A program made the position numbers and the translations under genes. Below, in pieces: positions 54,497-62,842 of a stretch of DNA of 64,000 nt. Origin of the DNA: DATKAS01 sp963773315 (lineage in GTDB: Bacteria; Actinomycetota; Acidimicrobiia; Acidimicrobiales; DATKAS01); assembly GCA_963773315.1 (NCBI GenBank), contig CAVZAF010000006.1, positions 1 through 64,000 on the forward strand, written 5' to 3'. The stretch's first letter is position 1, and each line of letters begins with the position of its first letter. The notes beneath the pieces are model-generated. The model worked only from the letters and a program-made list of their open reading frames with translations, ran no database searches and was not told the DNA's origin.

Positions 54497-55612
54497 ATGA
54501 CGTTGACCGTCGGAGTGCCGAAGGAGATCAAGACTGCGGAGCACCGCGTCGCGATGACGCCCGACGGCGTGCGCGAGCTCGAGAACGCGGGCGTCGCGGT
54601 GTTCATCCAGGCCGGCGCAGGAGCGGACTCCGCCATCGCCGACGCGGACTACCGCGCCGCCGGGGCGACGATCGTCTCGAGTGCGGAGGATGCCTGGGCC
54701 CAGCAGATGGTCGTGAAGGTGAAGGAGCCTCAGGAGTCCGAGTTCGCATTCCTGCGAGACGACCTCACCCTCGTCACCTACCTCCACCTCGCGGCGTATC
54801 CCGAGGTGGCGAAAGCACTGCTCTCCGCAGGCACGACCGCGATCGCGTACGAGACCGTGCAGCTCCCGGGAGGGGCGCTGCCGTTGCTCGCGCCGATGAG
54901 CGAAGTCGCGGGACGGCTCGCGACGCAGGCGGGAGCGCACTACCTCGAACGCCAGAACGGTGGTCGTGGCGTGCTCCTCGGCGGCGCGCCGGGAGTGCGC
55001 CCCGCTCGCGTCGTCGTGCTCGGCGCCGGGAACGTCGGCTGGAACTCGGCGTGGATCGCAGCAGGCATGGAGGCCGAGGTCATGCTCCTCGACAAGAACC
55101 TCGACCGCCTTCGCTTCGTCGACCAGATCCACCGTGGCCGCATCATCACCCTTGCCTCGAACCGAGGGGCAGTCGAGCGCGCGGTGGCCGAGGCCGACCT
55201 CGTGATCGGCGCAGTGCTCGTCGCCGGGCTCCGCGCGCCGGTCGTGGTCAGCGACGCGATGGTGCGCGCGATGCGGCCCGGCGCGGTCATCGTCGACGTC
55301 GCGGTCGATCAGGGCGGGTGCATCGAGACCACGCACGAGACCACCCACAACGATCCCGTCTATGAGATGCACGGCGTCATCCACTACGCCGTCGGCAACA
55401 TGCCAGGGGCCGTGCCCTACACGTCCACCTACGCGCTCACGAACGCGACGCTCCCCTACGTGCTCGAGGTCGCCCTGAGTGGCGCGCTCGAGGCGATCGA
55501 AGACCCGGCCCTCGCACATGGCCTGAACACCGCTCGCGGACAGGTGACGAACCCCGCGGTCGCAGAGTCGCTTTCGCTCCCCTACGTCGATCCCCACACC
55601 GTGCTCGCCTAG
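54497..55612 (+). CDS. ald: Alanine dehydrogenase
   Basis: ATG 54497 gives 371 residues. 'VGVPKEIKTAEHRVAMTPDGV' is the family start. The active-site Lys is in 'VVKVKEPQESE' and His in 'LVTYLHLAAYPE'. The NAD fold is 'VVVLGAGNVGWNSAWIAAGM', and the usual end 'GLNTARGQVTNPAVAESL' is present. It converts alanine and NAD+ to pyruvate, ammonium and NADH reversibly. Placement after the aminoaldehyde dehydrogenase and Lrp genes suggests nitrogen released from amines passes through alanine. The last codons lie in a 22-bp tandem repeat. Confidence 0.96.
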   Translation: MTLTVGVPKEIKTAEHRVAMTPDGVRELENAGVAVFIQAGAGADSAIADADYRAAGATIVSSAEDAWAQQMVVKVKEPQESEFAFLRDDLTLVTYLHLAAYPEVAKALLSAGTTAIAYETVQLPGGALPLLAPMSEVAGRLATQAGAHYLERQNGGRGVLLGGAPGVRPARVVVLGAGNVGWNSAWIAAGMEAEVMLLDKNLDRLRFVDQIHRGRIITLASNRGAVERAVAEADLVIGAVLVAGLRAPVVVSDAMVRAMRPGAVIVDVAVDQGGCIETTHETTHNDPVYEMHGVIHYAVGNMPGAVPYTSTYALTNATLPYVLEVALSGALEAIEDPALAHGLNTARGQVTNPAVAESLSLPYVDPHTVLA

Positions 55613-55688
55613 CGTGCCGCCCGTGCTCGCATAGGGCGGAGCCCGTGGCCGCATAGGGCGGAGCCCGTGGCCGCATAGCGTGCCGCCC
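55601..55688 (+). repeat. Four 22-bp tandem units spanning the ald stop
   Basis: Units at 55601-55622, 55623-55644, 55645-55666 and 55667-55688 are variants of GTG-C/GC-CGC-C/ATAG plus ten bases. The first encodes VLA and stop of ald, and the last contains the GTG start region of the next gene. Confidence 0.85.
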
Positions 55689-56423
55689 GTGCTGCGGGCA
55701 TTCGCCGACGGAACGATCTTCGGGGATGCCTATGGCGCGAACCCACCTCGAGTCCTCGCGCTGCACGGCTGGCGACGCGACCGCTCCGACTTCCGTCAGG
55801 TGCTCGATGGGCTCGACGCGGTCGCGGTCGACCTTCCCGGCTTCGGAGCATCACCGGCACCGCCGTCCGCTTGGGGCAGCGCGGAGTATGCGCGCGCCCT
55901 CGAGCCAGTCGTCGCCGAGATGGCCACCCCTGTGGTCGTCATCGGCCACTCGTTCGGTGGCCGCGTCGCGGTGCACCTCGCCCCGGCGTGGCCCGATCGG
56001 ATCGCCGGGGTGGTGCTCGCAGGTGTGCCGTTGCTGCGTGTCACCGCGCCGCCCCCGCCAGCGCTCTCGTTCCGCATCGCCAAGACGCTCAACCGGATCG
56101 GGTTGCTCAGCGACGAGAGGATGGAGGAGCGGCGGCGCCAAGCCGGTTCGACCGACTACCGCGCCTCGACAGGAGTGATGCGTGACGTCTTCGTCCGGTT
56201 GGTGCACGAGACCTACGAGGAGCAGCTGAAGCAGATCGCCGCGCCCGTCGAGCTCGTGTGGGGAGACGACGACACCGCGGCGCCCCTCCTCGTCGCCCAG
56301 CGCGCGGCCGAGCTCCTCGCGCATCCGTCGATCACGATCCTTCCAGGAGCCGGCCATCTCACGCCGCTGACGGCGCCCGACGAGCTGCGGCGTGCGATCG
56401 TGCGCCTGCTCCCGGACACATGA
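55680..56423 (+). CDS. Alpha/beta hydrolase
   Basis: GTG 55680 (or GTG 55689) opens about 247 residues with 'VLALHGWRRDRSDFRQVL' (oxyanion region), nucleophile elbow 'VVIGHSFGGRVAVHLA' (GHSFGG), Asp in 'ELVWGDDDTAAPLLVA' and His in 'LPGAGHLTPL'. The triad is complete, so it is an active esterase, lipase or amidase. Substrate is unknown. It overlaps the Mur ligase start by 4 bases, tying it to that cluster. Its start lies in a tandem repeat. Confidence 0.88.
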   Translation: MPPVLRAFADGTIFGDAYGANPPRVLALHGWRRDRSDFRQVLDGLDAVAVDLPGFGASPAPPSAWGSAEYARALEPVVAEMATPVVVIGHSFGGRVAVHLAPAWPDRIAGVVLAGVPLLRVTAPPPPALSFRIAKTLNRIGLLSDERMEERRRQAGSTDYRASTGVMRDVFVRLVHETYEEQLKQIAAPVELVWGDDDTAAPLLVAQRAAELLAHPSITILPGAGHLTPLTAPDELRRAIVRLLPDT

Positions 56424-57970
56424 CCGCGGTCGAGGTCGTCGCGACCGCTGCCGGAGCGATCGGGTTCGCAGCTGCGCTGCTTCGCTGGCTACGGGTCGCG
56501 CAGCGCGAGCACTACCTCGCGGGGTCGGCGACGAAGTTCGCTCGCCGCTGGTGGTGCTCCACGAACGCGAACGTCGCGCTGATCTCCGTCGCTGCCTTCG
56601 CCGCGGTGACCGCGTTCATGTGGCCGGTTGCGGGACTGGTGCCCGCCGCGGTCGCTGTCGTCGCGCCGCTGGGGCTCGGCCTCCGCGGGCGCACGAGCCG
56701 GCTCGCCTGGACGAGGCGGCTCCGCACATCGGCGGCGGTCGCCGTCGCGATCGCGATCGCGCTCGTGCTCGTCGTCGGACTGCTCCTCGACCGCGTGGCC
56801 GCAGTGACGACCGCAACGGGCATCCTCGCTCCCCTTGTCGTCGACGCCGCGCTGTTGCTCGTCGCGCCGCTCGAGCAGCGGCTGGCGCGGCGGCACACCA
56901 GCCGCGCCGCGGCGATGCTCGAACGCATCAGCCCCCTCGTCGTGGCGATCACCGGCTCCTACGGCAAGACGACGACGAAGCAGTACGCCCGTCACCTGAT
57001 GAGCGGCACTCGGCGCGTCGTCGCGAGCCCCGCGAGCTTCAACAACGCCCCGGGGCTTTCACGAGCGATCACCGAGCAGCTGGCGCCAGGGACCGAGGTC
57101 TTCATCGCCGAGATGGGCACATATGGCCGCGGCGAGATCGCGGCGCTCTGCGAGTGGGTGAAGCCCGCCGTCGGCGTGATCACCGCGATCGGACCTGTGC
57201 ACCTCGAGCGGATGAAGTCGCTCGACGCCATCGTCGCCGCGAAGTCCGAGATCTTCGAGTGCGTCGAGACTGCGATCCTCAACGTCGACGCGTACGGGCT
57301 CCAAGCTGTCGCCGACGCGAACCGCCTCGCCGGCAAGCAGGTGCTCGCCTGCAGCGCCGAGCCCGAGTCCGCGATCGATGACGCGGTGCCGGTCGACGTG
57401 AGAGTCGTCCGCGACGAAGGCCGCTTGCTCGTCGATGCCGGGAACGGTTGCCGCGCGGCGATCGAGTCGCAGGCTCAGCCGACCAACGTCGCGTGTGCGA
57501 TCGCCATCGCACTCTCGGTCGACGTGCCTTGGAGCGACATCGCATCTCGGCTCGACGACCTGCCACGTCCCGAGCATCGCCAGGAGCTCGCTGTCGCCGC
57601 CTCGGGCGTGCACGTGATCGACAACACGTTCAGCTCGAACCCCGCGAGCGCGGAGTCATCGCTGTCGCTGCTCGCCTTCACCGGCGACGTCGACGCGCGG
57701 CGTGTGGTCGTCACGCCGGGAATGGTCGAGCTGGGCCGGAGCCAGTACCACGAGAACGAACGGTTCGGCAGCCGCGCGTGCCTCGTCGCGAACGACATCG
57801 TCGTGGTGGGCCGGACGAACCGGGACGCGCTGCTCGCTGGTGCGGCCGGAGGGCTCGCGTCAGTGCACACGGTGGCGAACCGTGAGGAAGCGGTCGCGTG
57901 GGTTCGCTCCGCACTCGGGCCCGGCGATGTCGTGCTCTACGAGAACGACCTGCCCGACCACCATCCCTGA
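56420..57970 (+). CDS. Membrane-anchored Mur ligase-family protein
   Basis: ATG 56420 gives 516 residues. About 160 N-terminal residues hold some four membrane helices ('VALISVAAFAAVTAFMWPVAG' and others), absent from MurF. The ligase part has the ATP loop 'ITGSYGKTTTKQYARHLM' (about 178), 'FNNAPGLSRAITEQL', 'EMGTYGRGEIAALCEWVKP', 'VGVITAIGPVHLERM' and 'HVIDNTFSSNPASAESSLSLL'. It should join an amino acid or peptide to a carboxylate using ATP. The next gene is a D-Ala-D-Ala ligase homologue, suggesting a D-Ala-containing product at the membrane. Confidence 0.88.
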   Translation: MTAVEVVATAAGAIGFAAALLRWLRVAQREHYLAGSATKFARRWWCSTNANVALISVAAFAAVTAFMWPVAGLVPAAVAVVAPLGLGLRGRTSRLAWTRRLRTSAAVAVAIAIALVLVVGLLLDRVAAVTTATGILAPLVVDAALLLVAPLEQRLARRHTSRAAAMLERISPLVVAITGSYGKTTTKQYARHLMSGTRRVVASPASFNNAPGLSRAITEQLAPGTEVFIAEMGTYGRGEIAALCEWVKPAVGVITAIGPVHLERMKSLDAIVAAKSEIFECVETAILNVDAYGLQAVADANRLAGKQVLACSAEPESAIDDAVPVDVRVVRDEGRLLVDAGNGCRAAIESQAQPTNVACAIAIALSVDVPWSDIASRLDDLPRPEHRQELAVAASGVHVIDNTFSSNPASAESSLSLLAFTGDVDARRVVVTPGMVELGRSQYHENERFGSRACLVANDIVVVGRTNRDALLAGAAGGLASVHTVANREEAVAWVRSALGPGDVVLYENDLPDHHP

Positions 57971-58000
57971 TCGGCCCGCGGCCTCTGCCAGCATGTCCCC

Positions 58001-59101
58001 GTGACTCGACCAGCCATCTTGTTCGGGGGGCCCTCTCCCGAGCACGACATCAGCGTGCTCACCGGCCTTCAGGCGGTCGGCGCGCTGGGCAAGGACGGCG
58101 TCGACGTCATCGCTGTCTACTGGGCGCGCTCGGGCGACTTCTTCGAGGTCGACACGTCGTTGGCTCCGTCCGCGTTCGTGGAGGGTGTGCCGCGCGGCGC
58201 GCACCGACTCGACCTCGTCGCCCGTCCAGGCGGCGGCTTCGTGCCCGAAGGGGGGCGGCTCGGTCGGCGGGGCCCGCTCGACATCAGCGCGGTCGTGAAC
58301 TGCTGTCATGGTGGCCCCGGCGAGGATGGCACCCTGCAGGCCGCTCTCGACCTCGCGTCGATCAGGTACACCGGCCCGAGTGCTGCAGGTGCTGCGCTCG
58401 GCATGGACAAGCTCGCGTTCGGAGGTGTCATCCAGGCCGCGGGACTCGACGCGCTTCCCCGCGTCGCGTTCGACCCCGATCGCGCACCGGCCTTCCCCGG
58501 CCCCTACATCGTGAAGCCGCGGTTTGGCGGGTCCAGCATCGGGATCGAGATCACCGATGACCTGAGCGCCGTCGGCGCGTTGGTGCGCACCTCGCCGCAC
58601 TATCGATCCGGCGCCGTGATCGAGCCCTACCTCGCGGACGCAGTCGACCTCAACATCTCGGTGCTGACCCATCCCGCAACGCGGCTCTCCGCGATCGAAC
58701 GACCCTTACGAGGAGACGCCCGCATCTACTCCTACGCGGACAAGTACCTCGGCGGAGAGGGGATGGCGAGCGCGAAGCGGGAGCTGCCGGCCTCGGTGCC
58801 CGAGGGCGTGGCGGCTGCGATCACCGACGCTGCGAAGCGCGTCGTCGAGGTCGCCCTGGTGCGCTCGGTGGCCCGCATCGACTTCCTTTGGGCTTCGGAT
58901 CACGTCTACGTCAACGAGATCAACACGATCCCCGGCTCGCTGGCCTGGTACTTCTGGGCGAGCGAGGGGCTTGCGTTCGGCGCCTTGCTGGCGGGCATGC
59001 TCGCCGAGGCGGCGGCGGCCCCGACGGTCACCTACTCGACCGACGGCGCCGACGGCACGGCGTTGAGGGCGGCTGGGTCGATCGCATCAAAGCTCGCCTG
59101 A
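58001..59101 (+). CDS. D-alanine-D-alanine ligase-like ATP-grasp enzyme
   Basis: GTG 58001 gives 366 residues. The start 'RPAILFGGPSPEHDISVLTGLQ' carries the Ddl Glu/His pair. 'GEDGTLQAALDLASIRYTGPSA' is the usual second block. The ATP-grasp core is 'YIVKPRFGGSSIGIEI' with 'ARIDFLWASDHVYVNEINTIPGSLAWYFW'. Many features match Ddl, but the final loop differs (SLAWYFW rather than the usual T-x-x-S), so its dipeptide may not be D-Ala-D-Ala. It follows the Mur ligase by 30 bases. Confidence 0.86.
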   Translation: MTRPAILFGGPSPEHDISVLTGLQAVGALGKDGVDVIAVYWARSGDFFEVDTSLAPSAFVEGVPRGAHRLDLVARPGGGFVPEGGRLGRRGPLDISAVVNCCHGGPGEDGTLQAALDLASIRYTGPSAAGAALGMDKLAFGGVIQAAGLDALPRVAFDPDRAPAFPGPYIVKPRFGGSSIGIEITDDLSAVGALVRTSPHYRSGAVIEPYLADAVDLNISVLTHPATRLSAIERPLRGDARIYSYADKYLGGEGMASAKRELPASVPEGVAAAITDAAKRVVEVALVRSVARIDFLWASDHVYVNEINTIPGSLAWYFWASEGLAFGALLAGMLAEAAAAPTVTYSTDGADGTALRAAGSIASKLA

Positions 59102-59150
59102 CCCGCTGACCAGCCTCAATTCCGTCGCGCCTCGTGCCGATGGGTCGTCG

Positions 59151-59873
59151 GTGAACGGCGCGGACGGACGGCGGGGACCTGGATCGAGCGCGCGCGCCGC
59201 CGGTGTCGTCGGCGTCTTGGGAGTGGGAGTAGTGAGCATCTGCATCGTGTGGCTCGCAATGCCTTCCGCATCGACGCGCGACCACGTGACAGACGTGCGA
59301 CTCGAGGCGCCGATCGGGCGCGCGGCCACGACGACACTCCCTCCTGCGGCTGCCGTGCTGCCGACAGCGGTCACTGACGCTGTCACCGCTCCGTCGACCT
59401 CCCACGCGAGCTCCCGCAACCAGACCTACCTCGCTGCCCCTCCGTCCGGCGCGGCGCCAACCGGCCCTCACCTGCCGGCCGTGACTGTCCCGGCCGCCAC
59501 GCAGCCCGGCCTGACCGCCACCGAAGGCGCCCCGCCGACGGTCGTCCTGTCGACGTTGGGGGTCCTCCCGACGACGACGCCCCAGTCAACGACCACGGCG
59601 AAGGCGACGACGACCACCGCGAAGCCCACGACGACCACCGTCAAGGCGACCACCACGACGCGCGCCACCTCCACGACGCGCGCCACCTCCACGACGCGCG
59701 CCACCTCCACAACGCTCGCCACCACCACGACGCGCGACCACCGTTCGACGACCACTGCGCCGACGACGACCGCGCCGACGACCTCGGCGACCGTCACCCT
59801 CCCGACCACGGTGATCGGCACCGTGGCACCCCCGACCCAGGACGCCCCGCCGTCTCAGGAGATCACGCAATGA
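59151..59873 (+). CDS. Thr-rich membrane-anchored protein
   Basis: GTG 59151 gives 240 residues: a short basic cytoplasmic start, one membrane helix ('AGVVGVLGVGVVSICIVWLAM') and about 190 outer residues. The last 90 are a Thr/Ala/Pro stalk with three RATSTT hexapeptides at 59661-59714. No folded domain is recognised. It is probably a glycosylated or extended cell-surface stalk. Its stop overlaps the next gene (ATGA), so the two are co-expressed. Confidence 0.75.
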   Translation: MNGADGRRGPGSSARAAGVVGVLGVGVVSICIVWLAMPSASTRDHVTDVRLEAPIGRAATTTLPPAAAVLPTAVTDAVTAPSTSHASSRNQTYLAAPPSGAAPTGPHLPAVTVPAATQPGLTATEGAPPTVVLSTLGVLPTTTPQSTTTAKATTTTAKPTTTTVKATTTTRATSTTRATSTTRATSTTLATTTTRDHRSTTTAPTTTAPTTSATVTLPTTVIGTVAPPTQDAPPSQEITQ

Positions 59874-60775
59874 GCGCGAAGGACTGGCTCACGAACCCAG
59901 GCACCATGCTCGGTCTCAGCTTCGTGGCGTTCCTGTCCATGACAGGCGCCGTGCTGGCTGACACCGGCGGCGGCACGACCCAGGTCGTGACCGGAGCGCC
60001 GTCGTCGACGGAGGCGTCGACGTCCACCACCGAGGAAGTCACGACGACCGAAGTGACCATCCCTCAGGACAGAACGCCGCCTTCGATCTCCCTCGACGCG
60101 AGCCTCTACGACGGGATCGAGGTCGGCGTCGACCATCTCCTCGTCAGCGGCCTGACCGACCCAGGCGCGCACATGGTCATCGCCGGTGTCCCATCGACCG
60201 CGGACGCAAACGGCGCATGGGGACGTGACATCCCGCTGCAGCTCGGCCCGAATGTCATCGAGGTCACGGCGACGGACGAGGCGGGCAACGCAACCGGATT
60301 CGCGATCACGATCGTGTACAAGGTCACCGCGCCGGCACCGCCGCCGCCGTCGAAGAAGCCGCCGAAGACCATCGTCACGACGACGTCCACGGTCAAGCCG
60401 ACGACGACGACCCGCGCTGCCACGACCACGAGAGCGGGCTCGCCCACGACAGCGACCACCTTCGCACCGACGACGGTGAAGGGCGTCACGACGACCACGA
60501 TCCAGGGTCAAGAGCAGCAGGGTGGCGGCGGTGGCTCGTCGACCACCTCGGGCGGAGGCGCGACGACGACGCATGGGGCGACGACCACGGTCGGCACGAC
60601 CACGAGCTTGGCGACGACGACCAGCCAGGCGGCCACGACCACCCAGGCGGCCACGACGACCCAGGCGCCCACGACGACCCAGGCGACAACCACCGACGCC
60701 CCCACCACCACCGACCCTCCCACCACCACCGACCCCCCGACCACCACGGATCCGGGTCCGCCGCCGACGAGCTGA
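59870..60775 (+). CDS. Surface protein, Ig-like domain and Thr-rich tail
   Basis: ATG 59870 gives 301 residues: an N-terminal signal or anchor ('GLSFVAFLSMTGAVLADTGG'), a linker and one bacterial Ig-like module (about 65-150). The module has 'LLVSGLTDPGAHMVIAGVPST' and 'PLQLGPNVIEVTATDEAGNATG', the Big_9/glucodextranase-B type. A tail of about 150 residues of TTT-x repeats with a Gly-rich break follows. The paralogue at 60886-62022 shares the Ig module. It is probably displayed on the surface, with the repeats as a stalk. Confidence 0.82.
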   Translation: MSAKDWLTNPGTMLGLSFVAFLSMTGAVLADTGGGTTQVVTGAPSSTEASTSTTEEVTTTEVTIPQDRTPPSISLDASLYDGIEVGVDHLLVSGLTDPGAHMVIAGVPSTADANGAWGRDIPLQLGPNVIEVTATDEAGNATGFAITIVYKVTAPAPPPPSKKPPKTIVTTTSTVKPTTTTRAATTTRAGSPTTATTFAPTTVKGVTTTTIQGQEQQGGGGGSSTTSGGGATTTHGATTTVGTTTSLATTTSQAATTTQAATTTQAPTTTQATTTDAPTTTDPPTTTDPPTTTDPGPPPTS

Positions 60776-60885
60776 TGAAGATGGGCGCGCCGGGGTAGAG
60801 ACACCTGGCCGCTACTGTGGACGTCCGACTCTGAAGCCGGTCTACCGGTGCGAAGCGGGCCCGGACGTTCGGCGAGGACAGGTCA

Positions 60886-62022
60886 ATGGCGCGAGGCAGA
60901 GCGAGACGGCGACGGGTAGCGGTCACAGGCGCGCTCTCGACGTTCGCCGCCCGGGTCGAGCGCCGGTGGGCTCGGGTTCGCCTGTGGTTCCGCCGTCATG
61001 CACGCGACAACATCGTCCTCGCGGTCCTGGCGACGATCGCTGCGTTCGTGGCGAGGCCGTTCAACCGTTACCGCAAGCGCACCCGCGACAACGTGCTCTT
61101 CGGAGCGCTCGCCGTCGGGGTCCTCGCGGTGCTCTCCGTCGCCTTCCTGTTCGACCGCGGTGGACCCGGCACGCAGCTCGTGCGCGCCGGCGAGCCGCCG
61201 ACCACGGGTGCAGCCGAGACGTCGCCCACGACCGAGGCCGATCGCGCGCCAACGCCCCCGCCCGACACCACACCGCCTCCGTTGCTGCTCGACCCGTCGT
61301 TGACTGACGGCCTCAAAGTGGGCACGAACCACATCGTGGTGAGCGGCGTGACCGACCCGAACGCGAAGGTGGTCATCGCCGGCATCGAGCTGACGGCGGA
61401 CGGCGACGGCGCGTTCGCGGCTGACGTGCCGCTCGCGCTCGGCCCGAATCGCATCGAGATCGTCGCCACCGACCCCACGGGCAACGCAACTGGCGCCGCG
61501 TTCACCGTCCTGTACCAGGTCGACGCGCCGCCCCCGCCTCCGAAGCAGACGCCGACGCGGGTCGTCGTGACCACGACCTCGACCGTGCCGCGACCCCCGA
61601 CCACGCGCGCGACCACGACGACGGCAAAGAAGGGCACGACAACCACCGGCGACAACGACGACGACGACGCTCGCGTCGACCACCACTCGGTCGACCACGG
61701 CGACGCTCGACCTTCGAACGCGGGCGGCGTCTTGTTCCCGACGGTCCCGACGACGGCGAAGTCCACGACGACGACACACGCGCCGACCACGACGCAGGCG
61801 CCCACCACGACGCAAGCGCCCACCACGACGCAAGCGCCCACCACGACGCAAGCGACGACGACCCTTGCGACGACGACCACCGAGGCGACGACAACGACCA
61901 CCGAGGCGACCACGACGACCACCGAGGCGACCACGACCACTCCGACGACAGTCGCGGACACGACGCCCACGACAGTCGCGGACACGACGACCACGACAGG
62001 CGTGTGCACCGACGTCTGTTAG
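60886..62022 (+). CDS. Paralogous surface protein, Ig-like domain and Thr-rich tail
   Basis: ATG 60886 gives 378 residues. A very basic N-terminus of about 75 residues precedes a membrane helix ('VLFGALAVGVLAVLSVAFLF'), an Ig-like module ('HIVVSGVTDPNAKVVIAGIEL', 'PLALGPNRIEIVATDPTGNATG') and a long Thr-rich tail ending 'GVCTDVC'. An Asp/His-rich patch at about 61650-61720 (GDNDDDDARVDHH) is the +1 reading of the same ACG-rich DNA and would read as Thr repeats in the neighbouring frame. Two balancing indels are likely there. APTTTQ repeats lie at 61780-61857. Confidence 0.8.
   Translation: MARGRARRRRVAVTGALSTFAARVERRWARVRLWFRRHARDNIVLAVLATIAAFVARPFNRYRKRTRDNVLFGALAVGVLAVLSVAFLFDRGGPGTQLVRAGEPPTTGAAETSPTTEADRAPTPPPDTTPPPLLLDPSLTDGLKVGTNHIVVSGVTDPNAKVVIAGIELTADGDGAFAADVPLALGPNRIEIVATDPTGNATGAAFTVLYQVDAPPPPPKQTPTRVVVTTTSTVPRPPTTRATTTTAKKGTTTTGDNDDDDARVDHHSVDHGDARPSNAGGVLFPTVPTTAKSTTTTHAPTTTQAPTTTQAPTTTQAPTTTQATTTLATTTTEATTTTTEATTTTTEATTTTPTTVADTTPTTVADTTTTTGVCTDVC
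61780..61857 (+). repeat. 18-bp coding tandem repeat
   Basis: Near-identical 18-bp units such as GCGCCCACCACGACGCAA (61798-61815, 61816-61833, 61834-61851) encode APTTTQ in the stalk of the surface protein. Such arrays can change length by slippage. Confidence 0.85.
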
Positions 62023-62170
62023 GCCCTCTCCGTAGTGGCGTCCCCGCGCGAGGCGGCGTCGCCGACCGGGCGCGCCGTCGAACGGATCAGCTCCCTGATG
62101 CGAGCGTGATGTGCGGGATCGAGCTTGGCGCCCTGTCATCGCCCAGGGTCGCCACAGACGAGCTGAGGAG

Positions 62171-62761
62171 TCACGCCGCGTCGGCGATCAAGGCGGATCT
62201 GAGGAAGCCGAGCAGCTCGCGGCGCCGCATGGCGAGCGAGCGCAACGTGGGATCGATGCCGACCGCGCGCAGCACCTCGACCTCGGTCGCGACACCGATC
62301 ACTGCCGAGTACGCAGAGAGCAGCACGAGCCGCGCGTCCTGACGGCGCATCGTCCCGTTGTCCATCTCGGCTTCGAGGAAGAGACGCGCCCGTTGCACGA
62401 GCGGATCGAGTGCCTCCGTCAGCCTCGTGGCCGGCGGAGGGCCGAGCCGGCTGACCTCACGCAGCAGGCCGAGGAGCTCCGGGCGGCGGAGCGCGAGACG
62501 GAACACGGAGCGCACCACCGCCTCGACTCGCGCCCAGCCCTCCCCCGCCCTCACCAGAGCGTCCTCGAGCGCCGTCGAGAGCTCGCTCGCGCTTCGGTCG
62601 ATCACAGCTTCGAGAAGCGCCTCTTTCGTCGGGAAGTAGTAGAGGATGGTCTGCTTGCGCACCCCGAGCTCTCCCGCGATCGAATCGAGCGAGCTGGCCT
62701 CGTACCCGCGGGTCCCGAACGAGCCGAGCGCCACGTCCAGGATGCGGTCGCTCGTGGCCAT
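62171..62761 (-). CDS. TetR-family regulator
   Basis: ATG 62761 gives 196 residues. The HTH covers about 5-50: 'RILDVALGSFGTRGYEASSLDSI', then 'AGELGVRKQTILYYFPTKEALL'. The C-terminal helices form the ligand domain. It diverges from the acyl-CoA reductase-like gene, and two palindromes fill the 81-base gap. It therefore probably represses both genes and responds to a fatty-acyl or lipid ligand, which is an inference from the neighbour. Confidence 0.92.
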   Translation of the reverse strand: MATSDRILDVALGSFGTRGYEASSLDSIAGELGVRKQTILYYFPTKEALLEAVIDRSASELSTALEDALVRAGEGWARVEAVVRSVFRLALRRPELLGLLREVSRLGPPPATRLTEALDPLVQRARLFLEAEMDNGTMRRQDARLVLLSAYSAVIGVATEVEVLRAVGIDPTLRSLAMRRRELLGFLRSALIADAA

Positions 62762-62791
62762 CAGAACGAGGCTACGGCCGCACCTGACGGC

Positions 62792-62830
62792 TGTCTACCA
62801 CCTGGTAGACAGCCCCCTACCATTTGGTAG
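62792..62830. promoter_or_regulatory. Double palindromic operator
   Basis: TGTCTACCA-CC-TGGTAGACA (62792-62811) and CTACCA-TT-TGGTAG (62817-62830) share the core CTACCA-N2-TGGTAG, with centres 22 bp apart (about two helical turns). They lie between the TetR gene and the reductase gene. This is a typical two-site TetR operator. Confidence 0.8.
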
Positions 62831-62842
62831 ATACTGGTGTCG

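Noticed and set aside
59580..61990. A possible CRISPR array, because of dense short repeats
   Set aside because: The repeats are in-frame Thr codons without unique spacers and with no cas genes nearby.
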